From Hibiscus mutabilis (taxonomy: Eukaryota > Streptophyta > Magnoliopsida > Malvales > Malvaceae): DNA of 64,000 nucleotides. The notes under the pieces are model-generated. The model had not been told where the DNA came from. It made no database searches and saw nothing but the letters and a program-made list of their open reading frames with translations. The stretch covers positions 2,418,001-2,482,000 of the forward strand of contig CM033715.1 of assembly GCA_019671005.1 (NCBI GenBank). Direction: 5' to 3'. Positions 12,501 to 25,331 of this stretch are shown piece by piece. The position numbers were made by a program, and so were the translations under genes. Within the stretch, counting starts at the first letter, position 1; every line of letters starts with the position of its first letter.

Positions 12501-12764
12501 GTTAAACTCAACCAAAGACTCTGATAGAGGTTCTTCCTTCAGAGGTGTGTAAGTTTTATTTTCTGTGATATAACCAAAGCCTATATCCCTCTTCGGGTTA
12601 AAAACGATGTCATGTTTTTTTAAATAACTGCAGGTGGCCACGCACCTCTATCTCCCACAGTGTCGACTGGACTCTTCGATGGTAATCGTGGAAGTCCAAA
12701 GTGCGATGAAGAAAATGAACTATTGCCTGATGAAATTTGCTTAAGGAAGCAAGAACAGTACTAA
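9556..12764 (+). CDS. NIPA-type magnesium transporter
   Basis: Nine exons: 9556-9685, 9800-9856, 10235-10325, 10416-10576, 10665-10792, 11315-11452, 11915-12007, 12424-12544, 12634-12764. All GT-AG borders close in frame to 349 residues. The ATG at 9556 gives the plant NIPA start MGLYEDNLKGFVLAL. NIPA proteins are multi-pass carriers proposed to move Mg2+ across the plasma membrane or endosomes. About nine to ten hydrophobic segments are visible, among them GFVLALLSSLFIGASFII, ANFVAYAFAPAILVTPLGA, LGVLGCVMCISGSVVIVI and FFVFIVVTCVITQ. The conserved IIKKKGLRRA and the PIYYVMFTSLTILAS segment near residues 247-261 support the family. The hydrophilic C-tail ends near residue 349. The gene converges on HMG-CoA lyase. 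Family assignment is secure; ion specificity is inferred. Confidence 0.93.
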
Positions 12765-13559
12765 AGATGGTTAAATTAGTAAATTGGGAGTATAAAAACA
12801 TCTAACTTTTGTCTGATCAAAGTGCCATGGTGAAATCCACGTTTCAAGAATCCTTAGAGGATAATTGAGAGATGATTCTGAAAGCACAATTTCTGGTCGT
12901 GTCAGACAAGAAACGAAGCGACTGAAAAAAAAACATCTTGCTTGGATTTCATTGCTAATCATGTGCAGTACGAGTTTACAAGTCGATGCTGACTTCTCAC
13001 ACTACCAGGTTGTGGAGTGAAATGGTGATTGATGTTGGTGCTTGAAAGGGTGACATGTTCAACTCAAAAACACAACAGGTTTGGCTGCTGAAGGTGGTAC
13101 ACGGTTCGCTCGGAGATCTCAGACCTGGATCGAATCTTCTTGTTTTCTTCATCTGTTTCTGTGAGATTGCGGTAATTGTGATAGTAAAGGTTTCTCCTAT
13201 TGACTTATTGTGCTAAATATTTTACATGGTTGAGGCATTCACAGCTAGTGTGTACCTTTGAGATACTGGATCTTTTATTCAATGAAAAGTCCCAATGCCT
13301 TGCAATAGGGAGCTTTTCCTTACACTTTTAACTGTTAAACATAATGTAAACATAATGTATCTCCCCATTGCAAAAATAAAGACTACTACTACTTGTACCA
13401 CGTACGTATACAGCCGCGTTTATTCTTTTTACTTCGTATACCAATTTTACATTATAATTCTAAGGAACACCCCCATCAAAATGGACCATGTTCCCCTTTT
13501 CTCTGAAGTTCATCACCGAAATAGAATTATAATTATAATGATAACTATGTGTTTACTTC
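12765..13559. other. Intergenic gap between two convergent genes
   Basis: This must contain both 3' UTRs (NIPA on plus, HMG-CoA lyase on minus). An AATAAA at about 13375-13380 and similar AT-rich motifs could serve as poly(A) signals, but I cannot assign cleavage sites. No further gene is visible. Confidence 0.45.
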
Positions 13560-16500
13560 TCATATCTTGGAAGCATCAGTTGTTACCCGGCACAGTGCAA
13601 CAGCGGTCTTCGAACCAGATCGACAGCCCAGATGTTCACTGATGAAATCACCGGCCAACATGAGCTTTTCCAGATCGATGTTGGTTTTCACACCGAGGCC
13701 GTTAAGCATATACACCACATCTTCAGTGGCAACATTCCCTGAAGCTCCCTTTGCATACGGACAGCCACCCAATCCAGCTACTGAGGAATCCACTGCACTA
13801 ATCCCCATCTGTTGATACAACATAACATATATGCTACAATCAATCTCACCTTGCAATAAATCTAACCATCCATAAGATTAAGGGGAAAAGAAAATGTAGC
13901 TGGTAATGCTTCGCAACCAATGATTTTCACTCCTAGGCAATTACATTGGTACTAATTACTTGAACAACTTGACAGCTTAGGTATTTAAGCTTTCATTTGG
14001 GATTAGGTCCAGAGCCAAAACCCAACACAGGTGGAAGGGTTCAGACCACAGTACTAAACAATCTCTCTGTCAGTGGCAGTTGGGTCCAAAACCAGTGGCA
14101 AATCATGAGCCAGAACCGAACCACCCCAGCACAGTTGGAAGGAGTTCCAACCGCACTGCCAATTTCTTTGCCAGTGGCGATTCGGGTCCAAAATTAGTGG
14201 CATGTTTTGATGTGAGACAGTAACTATGTAAAGGAACCCTGTGTTACTCCATAATGTAAAGGAACTAATTGTTATTTAATGATTTGATATATGGCTTGTC
14301 TGCGTTTTTCTAAGGCTTACTTGGAGAGAGATTAAAATATTTGAAAGAGATTGTCCATAAGTGTCATGGAAGTGGACAGCAAGCTTTTCAGCAGGAACAA
14401 CGGCCATTACTGCTTCAAGCATGGGAACCACAGTACCTGTGCCAAAGAGAAATGGCAAAGAACTCCTAAGGATCATTGTTTGACTCACATATAAATCCAA
14501 GAGAAGAACAAGATTTTCAGAGAATTTTGCATGCTTCTTGCACAAGTAAACATCGATTCTTCAAGTGTGATGCTAATCCCAAATTAAAACAGCAACTCCT
14601 ATTTGCTTTTTACATTTCTTTTTCGTTGAATTGAAATCTTAACATTATATGCAAAGCATGCATGTATTTGAGGACATTGCTGACATGGATTGATTGATGC
14701 GTATAGGCATGTATGTTTGAACATATGGATCTATGAATGCATACATGTCAATGTGATTGATGGTTGTATGCATTCATGGGATGGATACATATGATGCATG
14801 CATATGATCAAGAGTAGGACAAAAAGAATGAGACAATCAATTGAAATCTGTTATTGTTCTAATTTATTTTGAAATGGAATAATTGGGATATTGCAATAGC
14901 TTTTTAATTATCAAAACTTTTTCAGTTTTTATTGCAATATTTATGTTCTTTACTCTCTTTTTTCCTTTAATTTTTACCGACCCGGGAACCAAAGTAATGC
15001 ATAATTCTAAATTTTCAAATGAGGAAAACATTAGAAAAAAGAGAGCAAAATGTAACAAGAAAGCTAAAAAGTAGTTGCTTCCTACTCAACCACATACTTC
15101 CGTTTCTAAAAGGTGACAATCTAGACTCTAGAGAATTACCAGGGGTACCAACTCCAATTGTATCACCAAGGGAAATTTCAAAACAACCCATATCGTAAAG
15201 TTCCTTTGCCACATAGGCCACTTTGGACGGATGAATTGCTCCCTCAACTGGACATCCAACCACACATGAAACATACCTGTAAAATTTTATCACCGTGTAA
15301 TTTGGACATTGAACCAGCCAAAATGAACAAAGCACAAACAACATACTCCAACAAGAGTTAAACTGCATCAAACGTGTTATTGAACAACATTACAGAAATA
15401 GAATGGTGGAAAAGAAAATTAAATATATTTAATTACAAAACAAATTCCAAGAATCCATTAACAAAGTATAATTCAAAATCCACAAGTATCAAGCCTTCTC
15501 CTGGAAACAGCTAGAAATGGGTAAGAAAAGATAAGCAAAGAAATAAAGATTTGAAGACAGAAAATTTGCAAATTTATATTTTTCATGATTCATTACAGCG
15601 ATCAATACTAAGAATAACTACATATGCAACTCAAGAACTTTCCAAAGTATAAATTGTACATCTGATAAATCAGCATTTCTGCCAAAGCATTTGGTACTTC
15701 GTTCCAGACTTCGAGTTATTTGATACCAAAAAGCATAATTATATATGTATGTCATCACTCGAGTTTCAACTAAATTGATAACATGACAAAAAAAATCTTG
15801 AAGATGTTGATCAGGGAATGGGAATAGTAGCTATCAACAACCATGAAAATAATGACAATAAGTTTATAAAAGACATACCCACGTACTGGAACTGAATGCT
15901 GCTTAGCAGCAAGACAAACAACACGGTAACGCACTAGGCTTTCTTCAATGCTACAATTAATGTTTGACTTAGAAAAAGACTCAGAAGCAGATGCAAAGAC
16001 TGCTACTTCTTTTGCACCTGCTGCAACAGCAGCTTCAAAGCCCTAGAAGAATATGTACAGCAGATTAGGAAATTTATATGACATTACTATGAGGTTGATA
16101 ACTCTTTCAAAGTAAATAACCAACCTTCAAATTCGGAGTTAGAACAGGCAACCTGGCGTTCTCTATGCCGCAAACTGCTTTCATTACATCTTTTGCGTCT
16201 GCTAACTATACAAAAAGGTAAAAGAATGAATCTATAGCAGGTTATCTATATATCATCAAGAGATAAATAAAGCATCTCATTCATATCCAACAATATTTAT
16301 CCTCCATAGGAATAATTAGTAGGTAAGGGTCTGAATTAAAAATCTAAAATTAAACAATTGCGTTGATAAATATACACTTGCATATATCTTGATTCCATGG
16401 AATAAATATACATAAATATATGCATTTTCACGAGATATAGAAAGGTGAAGAATGAACCAAATGCAGGTTATCTCAAATATCAGCAAGAGATATGTCAAGT

Positions 16501-17834
16501 ATCTCACTTGCATCCAACAATAATGTTTTCCAGGGAATAAAGTTGTAAGCATTTAAGATTCTGAATTAGAATACAGAAACAAATGCATTGATAACATATT
16601 CATAAAGGATATATACATACATTAAGGACCACAAATCATGAGCAGAATCACTAGTCCCTCTCAGGAAGCCAAGGAAAATCTGGAATTATACCAAAAATAA
16701 CTGCCTCGTTGCTCGTGGTTATAAGGTCAACTCAAATTTTTTAATGACTTTCTTTGAAAACCAACTCAAAAATGCATCCAAATTGAAACAACATACAATT
16801 TTTTAGGCTGTGAACATCATATGCCTTCTCTATCGGTTATAAATATAATCATCTAGTCATATCAAATGAAATGGAAACCACCAAAAAGAGAAAGAAAAAA
16901 AAAACAAGCACTATCTCCATCTAAAGTAAGCAAATCATGATACCTGAGGAACCCATTTAGGAGATACAAAACTTGTAGCTTCAACAACAAGCAACCCTGA
17001 AGACACCAATCTCCTAATCAATTCAACCTTCACAGACGTAGGTACGATATTCTTCTCATTCTGTAATCCATCCCTCGGACCAACTTCCACTATCTTCACA
17101 AACTTTGGTATACCTTTTAAAAACTGCTTCACATCAATAAAAGACTTTAGATGAAGCAAGAGCTTCAGAAATATTAAATGATGAAGCACATGAAAGAAAA
17201 CACATTCCACGCATAAAGAGAGAACTTATTAACCATTTAAAAATCCCAGAAATGAGTATTACATAAAATCCTAATAGTTTCAAAAAGAAAAGTATACAAT
17301 TCCATTAAGGTTATTTATTACCTTGTTTGTTATGTCCCATATGCCTCTGTCATTGCACTTGGAGCTATACTGCTGATCTGGCCGGTTCCTTGATTTACAA
17401 ACATGTCCTAGTTTCACCCTATTCTTGCTTAAGCTTTTAGCCCTTCGGTTAAAAGCTTCTCCTTCAGACACATCCCTCACATGTCTTCTCCATGGGAATG
17501 CCTCCGCAGTGTATTCTTCATGATCCTCACTGGAAAACGGATTCATCAATAAATTCAATAAATCAATAACTGATACATGCAATTTTGTTGTTAACATCTG
17601 TGGAACAAAAAGGAGTAGATGAGTGCTCTTAAGGAAACAGTTCTAAAGATAACAGTGTCTGATTTACTTGCAGCTATTCGATGTGCTGCAACTCCTCCCA
17701 TCAATCCAGCTGTTTCCCATGCCCATATCATCTCCTTTGGGCCGACATGCACCAGCTGAGAACCTCTGAATCCTATCAATAGTACTCATGCTAGGAAGCT
17801 TGTCAAAACCGAGTGGCTCCTCCAAACTTGACAT
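13560..17834 (-). CDS. HMGCL: Hydroxymethylglutaryl-CoA lyase, mitochondrial
   Basis: Eight coding exons on the minus strand: 17834-17668, 17529-17322, 17123-16944, 16205-16125, 16042-15879, 15276-15140, 14436-14321, 13808-13560. They join in frame to 433 residues, the usual plant length. The enzyme cleaves HMG-CoA to acetyl-CoA and acetoacetate in the last step of leucine catabolism. Seen in the sequence: VEVGPRDGLQNEK with the catalytic Arg-Asp pair, SFVSPKWVPQ, YVSCVVGCPVEG, the metal-binding HFHDTYGQ, and the active-site loop GLGGCPYAKGASGN with its catalytic cysteine, followed by ATED. The plant-type N-terminal extension begins MSSLEEPLGFDKLPSMST and is variable up to about residue 125. 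An in-frame ATG 45 bases upstream is possible, but a likely acceptor lies between the two. The C-terminus ends in ASKI. The third coding intron carries an internal duplication. Confidence 0.95.
14640..14820. repeat. ATGCAT-rich simple sequence in an HMGCL intron
   Basis: Many overlapping GCATGCAT, ATGCATAC and TGATTGATG motifs without a fixed period. It lies in the intron between coding exons 6 and 7 and has no coding signal. Confidence 0.5.
16228..16600. repeat. Diverged ~205-bp tandem duplication in an HMGCL intron
   Basis: The segment from about 16232 (GCAGGTTATCTATATATCATCAAGAGATA...CATCTCATTCATATCCAACAATA...GTCTGAATTAAAAATC...GCGTTGATAAATATAC) recurs from about 16462 with the same blocks in the same order (GCAGGTTATCTCAAATATCAGCAAGAGATA...TATCTCACTTGCATCCAACAATA). 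Both copies are intronic. Confidence 0.6.
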
Positions 17835-20077
17835 CGTGAACAAAAGCCAAAAGGAGATACTGAGAAGTAACCAGAACATAAATTAGAGCTCAACTATAAA
17901 AGTTATAAAGCCTTCTGACAAGAAGAGAAGATCAATGGCAGAGCAATAAGGACCATTTGATTTATTTAAACATGCAATTCTTCAAAATATTTCAGCAGAT
18001 AGCCCTACACAAGTACATATGCAAAAATGTACATCATACTTATAATGATGTTAGTCAAATAAAATTCACATGAAAATGCAAATCACTTCCCACATCTCAC
18101 TAAACTTATGTCAAATCGTCAGGAAAGAAGAGGAAATTACCTAAACCCTTTTGCCAGCCACATGTAAAGAATAAATTATATTTAAAAGAAAGTTGGTGCA
18201 AGGGGGAGGACAGGTTACTTGTCCCATTGTAATGATATAGGATAAAGACATTTAAAATGGTTAGGAGAATTTATTGAATAAAATGATGATACAAATAACT
18301 TAAAACAGGAGTAACAACAAAAGCTAATAAAGCTGCTATAACAGCAGACAGCATAGCTAAAGTGTGACATTTTGAAGCCCACTATTCATAATCAATAAAC
18401 AGAAAGTTTCATATTCCTATAAGATAAACTAGGTATGAAACTAAACAGTTTTTCAAAAGATTACAAGCAGAACAGTCGAAAATCTAAGGCAGCTTTATTT
18501 GAACTTTTTTGTCTTACCAAAGTGCTTCAAATATGCACAAAAATAGTAGCATGTAGAAAAAAAATAGGAAGCAGTAGTTTTTCTTAAATAAAAGGAAAAA
18601 AGAAATACGGCATGAGGTTAAATATTTAGACAAGAATCCACCTCATTGGAAAAGTTAATATGAGAAAAGACAACAACAAGAAAAGAGAGATGATATCCTT
18701 AATATTATACTATAGATAAATCAATTGAGCCAATTTCAACCAAGCAACCATGCTTTACTTTGATTCTCCATAATGTTCTAATCTATTTCATAGTTTCTAC
18801 AAAAGAGCTGGTGTCATCTATTTCTTCAGCACCTCACCCTTGTTTTATTATCCTCTACTTCTATCGAATTTGTTGCTATTTCCGCAGTAGCTGGCCCAAA
18901 TCTTACCAAGTACCAGACAAATATGTTCATTCTGAATCACATTCTTATTCAAAATCCAAGTTATTTCGAATCTGCACTTCAAGCTGACTCGTTCAAGGAA
19001 AAATAAGCTCTTTAAAGTGGACAGGTAATGACCCCAGATGTGAACTAAATTTCTTTTCCTGAACTGAATCATAAGTTGCTAGCAAGTTAGGGTTTTGTGT
19101 TGTCCTTCAAGCAGCAAAGGAAAATATGCTGATAAATCACACTTTAAGCAAATTGCATTTGGCTTATTCAGATAAAAAAGGCAAGTCTGATCATATTATA
19201 TGGCAAAGAAATATGACTAAAATTGTGTATCAAATACTTGATCTAATGACAAGCCAACATAAAAGCTCTAATCTAGATAATCGGTCTCTTGGAGTAAAAA
19301 CTGCCGGCATTTACTCTCAGAAATAAGAAAAAATTTTCGAAATTAGGATATTTCAAATTCGCAAGCAACAAATGTAAACTATTCTATGCTCTTATGATTT
19401 GAACCGGGTGCAACACAAAATATAAATATGTATTCTACATTGAACTCTGAACTTTTACATTCTTCCCTTCTAGTCCTTTAAAATGATACCTATCCTACTT
19501 GAATTGAAGCTTCTAACCAGTCCACATTCCTTAAAATTATCTAGGCAACCAAATAGCAGAACAACCAGACATTAAGCCACCAGAATTCAAAACTCTCAAA
19601 ATCCTAAACCCAATGTTTCAACTTCTAAGGGAAGAAAAAGGTTGTCTCTAAACTATGACATTTTCCTGTTGTCATTTTTTTTATTTTCAATAAAAAAAAT
19701 TGAACTCGTCTCTCAAAGTCAAATCTCCCAACCAAAACAGGAAACACAACATTTTGTCAAAAAAAAAAAGATACACAACATTCTAACTCTCATTAATTTT
19801 CCTATGGATTTCTCGGAAACCAAACAGACAGGGTAAGGAAACAAATTCATGAATAAATCAACGAAAAAAGAAAAAGGGAAAGAAGAAAATAGCATGAATG
19901 AAGAGAATTACCGAATTAGGATTTCTAATAAAGGAGAAAAGAAATAGAAACCCTGGAATTTGGGGGTTTAGAAGAATCCGGAAGTTTTTTTCTTTGATTT
20001 CTTTACGGAAAAGAGAGTTAAATAAAATAAAAGAAAAGAAGAAGAAGAAGAAGAAGAGCAGGTAACGCAACGTGCAG
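17835..20077 (-). other. HMGCL 5' leader, probably with a long 5' UTR intron
   Basis: A good acceptor (pyrimidine-rich, CAG ending at 17860) lies 25 bases upstream of the start codon. A donor-like CG|GTAATTC lies at 19912/19911 on the minus strand, next to a GAAGAAG-rich leader near 20039-20058. A ~2.05-kb intron in the 5' UTR would join them. The short open frames in this interval have no recognisable protein. Transcript data would be needed to confirm the leader exon. Confidence 0.4.
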
Positions 20078-20612
20078 GACGGTGTTGTTCACAATGCGTT
20101 TTCTTGTATTAGTTTGGTGGGACAATTTTGCATATTTAATAGGGAAAACTCTGATAGACAAATCGCTTAAAGTTTACACGTGCCTTTTAGTTTTAAAGGG
20201 TTATAGTTTTAGTTTAGGATTTAAAGTTTAAGGTTTTAGGCAAGGTTTAGGATTTAATGTTAGTGTTTAGAATTTAAGGTTTAGAATGTGAGGTTTAATT
20301 TTTTAGGGTTAAGATTAAGAATTTAGAATATAATTTTTATAGTGTAAATAGACGGTGTTGTTCACAATGCGTTTTCTTGTTTTAGTTTGGTGGGACAATT
20401 TTGCATATTTAATACGGAAAACTTTGATAGACAAGCCATATAAAGTTTACACGTGCCTTTTAGCTTTAGGGTTATAGTTTTAGTTTAGGGTTTTAGGCTG
20501 TAGGGTTTAGAATTTAATGTTAGTGTTTAAAATTTAAGGTTTAGAGTGTGAGGTTTAGTTTTTTAGGGTTAAGATTAAGAATTTAGGATATAATTTTTAT
20601 AGTGTAAATACA
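20078..20612. repeat. Tandem duplication, period 273 bp, in the HMGCL upstream region
   Basis: GACGGTGTTGTTCACAATGCG starts at 20078 and again at 20351. The following ~260 bases are nearly the same, with a few substitutions and small indels. The unit holds host flank plus most of a MITE; only the second copy keeps the MITE's right end. Confidence 0.85.
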
Positions 20613-20656
20613 CAAGGTTTTGTAAAATTAATTTTACACAGTCTGTGTATCAAAGT
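20417..20656. mobile_element. MITE with TTTAGGG-like interior (copy 1)
   Basis: Terminal inverted repeats AAACTTTGATAGACA at the left and TGTGTATCAAAGTTT at the right. The interior is made of motifs such as TTTAGGGTTATAGTTTTAGTTTAGGG. Related copies occur at 21348-21605 and 49061-49262. Confidence 0.6.
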
Positions 20657-20659
20657 TTT

Positions 20660-21347
20660 ACCCATTTAATAAAGCATTTATTTTCTTTTCAAAACTATTA
20701 TTTATTGTTGTTATAAATTTGTGGGCTAGTTGCTATAAAATATCAATTCCACACGTTTATTTTCTGAATATATATATATATATATAAAATTTTGTGGTAA
20801 TATTTTATTTATAAAAAATTAATCAATGTTCATTTATCAAATAAATATTTAATTGATTTGGTATTTGGTTAAATCATAACACCAACTCACTTAAGAATTT
20901 TGTATATAATATCATTATGAGTAAATCGTTTATTTTATGGTATACATTTATTTTGAAAGGGAATAAGTTAAATCGTAAACGCTGACATTATGAATGTAAT
21001 AATTGAGTTGAAATAATTGTCTCTATAATAAATATTTATAGTAATAGATTTAAATTAATTAACTAATAATTAAATTTCGTAGTTATATAAAAAAATATGA
21101 ATTACTGATTAATTATGTTGTGAGGAAACTTATCAATTTATTTTTTTAAAAATGTCCAGTTACTTTCTTTTAGCACGACATTTTTAAACAAATCGATATT
21201 TTTTCAACGTTTAAATTTATTAATATTTGAAAATCTATATATTTACGTAAAAATTAAAAAAAAATTCACTTTGATAATTGAGTTATTAATTTACTATTCG
21301 CCCTATGCTATATGGAGCCCTCAATTAATTTAGTAAAAAAAAGAAAA
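20660..21347. other. AT-rich intergenic DNA with a TA microsatellite
   Basis: No gene is visible. A short TA run lies at about 20771-20786. The sequence is low-complexity and probably old repeat. Confidence 0.4.
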
Positions 21348-21605
21348 AGTTTGATAAACAGTCCGTGTAGACAAACGTTTACACGTGCTAAACAAACGTT
21401 TACATGTACTTTTCAAATTTAGGTGTTAGGAGTTTAGTTTAAGGGCTTTAAGTTGTAGGTTTAGAATTTAAGGTTAATGTTTATAATTTAGAGTTTAGGG
21501 TTTGGGGTATTAGGGTTAGAAATTTAAAATTTGTGTTTTATAAGATAAAATACATGCTTGTATAAAATTAATTTTACACAGCTTGTGTATCAAAATTTTA
21601 TCAAA
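21348..21605. mobile_element. MITE with TTTAGGG-like interior (copy 2)
   Basis: Left end AAGTTTGATAAACAGTCCGTGTAG and right end TTACACAGCTTGTGTATCAAAATTTTA form inverted repeats. The interior again carries TTTAGGTGTTAGG, AGTTTAGGGTTTGGGG and similar motifs. Confidence 0.55.
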
Positions 21606-22331
21606 AAAATAGACATACCCAAGTTTTTTGTTGGCTACAAATTAGTAAAATGATGTGCATCAATATCTATCTTATCAATATAAAATATTTAATTGAATTT
21701 AATATCACGATTCAAGTAATGCTAATTCAATTGAGAGGGTATTAAAAAATTAAATTTTAAAACAACTAATTAATGTTATTGTACGAGACTAGTTAAAAAC
21801 ATTATTAATTTTAATGTCACAAGCTAAATACTATTAATTTTATTAAAAAATTTGATAAATTTTAAATCTAATCATAATTCTGTAGGGGAAAAAGAAACTC
21901 TAAATAAAGGAAGTGATGTTTATAATAAATCTAAAACCTACGACCTAAGTAGATACAAAATATAGAGATTTTTAATTCATTTCATTGTAAGAACCCTAAG
22001 CCTTGATATTCACAAAATATAGATTATATATCAAGAGGTAAACCTATTACATAATGACAGTTGTAACACTAAAGTTACCACTAGCTTTACCAATTTATCT
22101 TGGAGGCATATCTTAAAAATATTAATTAATAATTTTTAAAAATATATCTTAAATTAAAAAAATATTACCAACAGCTTGACCAACCGACCAAATGTGTTTG
22201 CTCATAAATTATTAAATTTTAAAAATATATCTTAAATTAAATAAATATTACCTTATAATCACACCAGTATATTCAAAAAATCTTAAAATATTAATTAATA
22301 ATTTTATAAAAAATCACCAATAAAATGGATG
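21606..22331. other. AT-rich intergenic DNA with repeat debris
   Basis: Two diverged copies of 'AAAAATATATCTTAAATTAAA.AAATATTACC' occur near 22135 and 22225. A fragment at about 22166-22202 resembles the first part of the SINE candidate at 29823-29955, in the opposite orientation. No gene is visible. Confidence 0.4.
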
Positions 22332-22339
22332 TATCAAAC

Positions 22340-25323
22340 TAGGGGTGCTTATCGAGCGAGTCGATCGCGAGTTGTGCAGTGCTCGACTCGTGCTCGTTAA
22401 AATATTTTGCTGCTGTATACATTAAATTTTGTCCGGGTTTAAATTAAATGCTTGAAATAAAACAAATCCACATTACCCCTTTTAATACCCAAAACCTTAT
22501 ACCCTGAGCCCAAAATTTCATGGGTTATTATATATGATTTTACATAGTAAAAAGTATATACAAAAAATAATAAAATTCCTAACTCTTTCCTCATTAAGGC
22601 TTGACTACCATTGGTTGAAAAATACATGGTGCCTAAAGTCTTAATTTTTATTGGTTCCCTTCTTTTAAGGAGATAAACCAAAAATACCCTTTATCACTAT
22701 ATAAATATAAATCTCATAATCCTAAAGAAAACCACTGCCCTATTTTTCATCACGTCCCTCACTGCCTTTTTTTTTTCATCTTTCTTAAAAATACAAACCC
22801 CCTGCCATTTTTTCCATTGTTTTAAAGACCCCCTGCGGTTTGCTTTTTTTTTTTTAGACCATTCGATTCCCTTATCCACTATAACTTTCCCTAATCAAAA
22901 TCATTTTCTACCATTATTAAACCCTTGAATCGAACTTCTCAACCCCAACAACAACATGTGGAATTTGGTTGATCGAGCATAAATATTTAGGTTTTGGGTA
23001 CATTCTTCTCTTTTCTTTTTATTTATGTATGATCCTTTTTATAGTTTAATAAAAATGCGTATGATTTTGTTGGTAACCTTTGTTATTTATTTTAGTCATT
23101 TTTATGTGTTCTATTTTATTTTATTTTATTGCTTGTGATATGTATGTTATTTTACTTGTTGAATGTTGGATAATTTATTATTAGCTTGTATGCATTTTAT
23201 TATCATGGTTTCATATTATCCCTTTTATAATATATTTTCTTGTATATGGTATATAATATATAATTAAAGTATATTTTCTTAAAAGTATATGCATGTAGTT
23301 TTTAATTTGGGTTTAGTTTAGAAGTTTGAGCCTCTTGGTGCTTTGGGCTTAGTTTGCTTGCTTATATTTAATTTGGGCCTTGTTTTTCGGGCCTTATTTA
23401 GATGGGTTTTGTGTTAGTTAAGGCCTTTGGATTAGTTTAGGAATTAATTTAATTAATTTAAGCCGTGTGCTCGTCTAATAGGGGCATATTTTTAAATTAA
23501 TTAGATTAATTTAGGATTAGTTTTAGAGCCGTAGTTAGTTTTAAGGTTCAAATCAATTTAGTGAATTTAAATTTTCCTTTTACTTATTGGGATAAATGTT
23601 AAATTCATTAAAATTGGTTGAACACTTTTTAATTATCTTTTAAGATAAAATTAACATGGAAATTAGACTAATATTTTAATTTAAAGCTATGATTAATTAA
23701 TTTGGCTTATTTAAAATAGTATTCTTGGCTTATTGGAATACTAGTTTAAAATTAATCGAATTAATTATCATATCACAAGATAACTCATAATTTATTACAG
23801 TTCTCTGGCCTTTTTAGGATTAATTAATTTAGGGTTAATATTAGATTTCCTAGTTATTAATTAGAACATTAATTGAATTCTCATAATTTGAGCCTTTTAG
23901 GTTAAGGATTTTAGTGGGCCTTTTGTCTGTTTAGCTTTAAGCCTTTACTTGTCATCCATTTTATTTGTCATCATTTCGCCTATTTGGTTTACATGTTAAT
24001 TAATTTAAATCATAGAAAGAGATGTATTCATTAATCCTGATATTTGTGTCGTAACAGTCCGAGCTTAAAGGATGTTGACCAAATATTTGAATTAATCCTT
24101 ACCGACTCAAGGTAGAACTAAAACTAGACAAAGTCATTGCATCATTCTTTAACTGCTTGCACCATACATAAAGATGACGTGCGGGATTCGAACCATAAAC
24201 TAACACGACAGTCAGGCTTATATGATGTCGGTTTAGTCTATGGTCCGATGTATCGTCAACCTAATTAATTAAATGTCCAATTAATTTGAACCCACCAATT
24301 TGATAAAGCCCGTTCAATTAAGGTTAATTTTCAATTGAGATCACCAAATTAAATTCCTTTCAAGTTCTGACAATTTCCCTCGATTAAAAGCAACAAATAT
24401 TTTGGTACCGATTTCTGAGCGTGATGGGGGTGTTAATCATTCCCCACGCGTAACCAACTCTCGAGCCCTTTCAAAACGAATCTCTGGTTTTGTGGTGTTC
24501 GACCTACCTTATCCAAATGGTCGATGGCGACTCCGAGTTTTCGATCATTTTTCAAAAGAAAACGAGTTTTCAAAAGAAATCCCTTTAAACCAAGATTTCA
24601 AAAGTGATTTATGGGATAATTCGTATCGATAGATTTTCTAAAAGAAAACCATGCTTATATTTTTTATAAAAAGAAAGGAAAAAACGTCGCTACAGCTGCT
24701 CGACTCGACTCGTTGCTCGTTAAGCTCGTTAAAATTATGCTCGACTTGTGCTTGTTAAAAAATTGTTGCTCAACTCGACTCGTTGCTCGTTAAGCTCACT
24801 ACAAAATTTACCTCAATTTTTAACTAAAAGTAAATTTTAATAATACTATATGAGGCTTAATATAAACATAAATTAATAAATTTAACCAAAAAAATATCAA
24901 AAGAGTATATAAAGCACTTTTAAAGTCTAAATTCCAAACTAACAATCTACAAATACACCAAACTAGCATATTAAAGATAAAGTAAGAATCCGCAAGTTCA
25001 CCAAACTAACATATTAAAACTAAAGGAACAATCCACAAATACATCAAACTAACATATTAAAAACATTATTGAAAAAAAGTGCAATGATACATAACCAATC
25101 TTGAAAATAAGGAAATCATCATCTCTTCACTCCATTCATTGTTGCTTGCAATTACTAAAAAAATATTTTAAAAAATTAACGAGTTGCTCGCGAACTTATC
25201 GAGTCGAGTTAGACTTTGCTCGACTCAACTCGTTAGGGTATCGAGTCGAGCCAACCTAAGTCTAGCGTTTACCGAGTTTTGACCGAGTCGAATTCGAGCT
25301 GCTCAACTCGTTAAGCACCCCTG
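22340..25323. mobile_element. hAT-type MITE, interrupted by a solo LTR
   Basis: The left end TAGGGGTGCTTATCGAGC and the right end GTTAAGCACCCCTG are short inverted repeats of hAT type. They are flanked by an exact 8-bp duplication TATCAAAC (22332-22339 and 25324-25331). The arms are rich in GCTCGACTCG and GAGTCGAG motifs. After removing the LTR at 22414-24694 and one copy of its 5-bp duplication, the MITE is about 0.7 kb. Confidence 0.8.
22414..24694 (+). mobile_element. Solo LTR of a gypsy-like retrotransposon
   Basis: It runs from TGTATACATT to CGTCGCTACA (TG...CA ends), 2,281 bp, flanked by GCTGC on both sides (22409-22413 and 24695-24699). No internal domain, primer-binding site or second LTR is next to it. 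Its 3' third (TTAATCATTCCCCACGCGTAACC..., TGGTGTTCGACCTACCTTA, GATGGCGACTCC) matches in order the minus-strand LTR at 31625-34615. It is nested within the hAT MITE and so is the younger insertion. Confidence 0.8.
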
Positions 25324-25331
25324 TATCAAAC

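Noticed and set aside
13997..14197. 66-codon frame with repeated GGGTCCAAAA(C/T)(C/T)AGTGGCA
   Set aside because: It is made of a short repeated phrase in an HMGCL intron. No protein signature.
24180..24202. tRNA T-arm-like GGTTCGAATCCCGC on the minus strand
   Set aside because: No acceptor, D or anticodon arm can be paired around it, and it lies inside the solo LTR.
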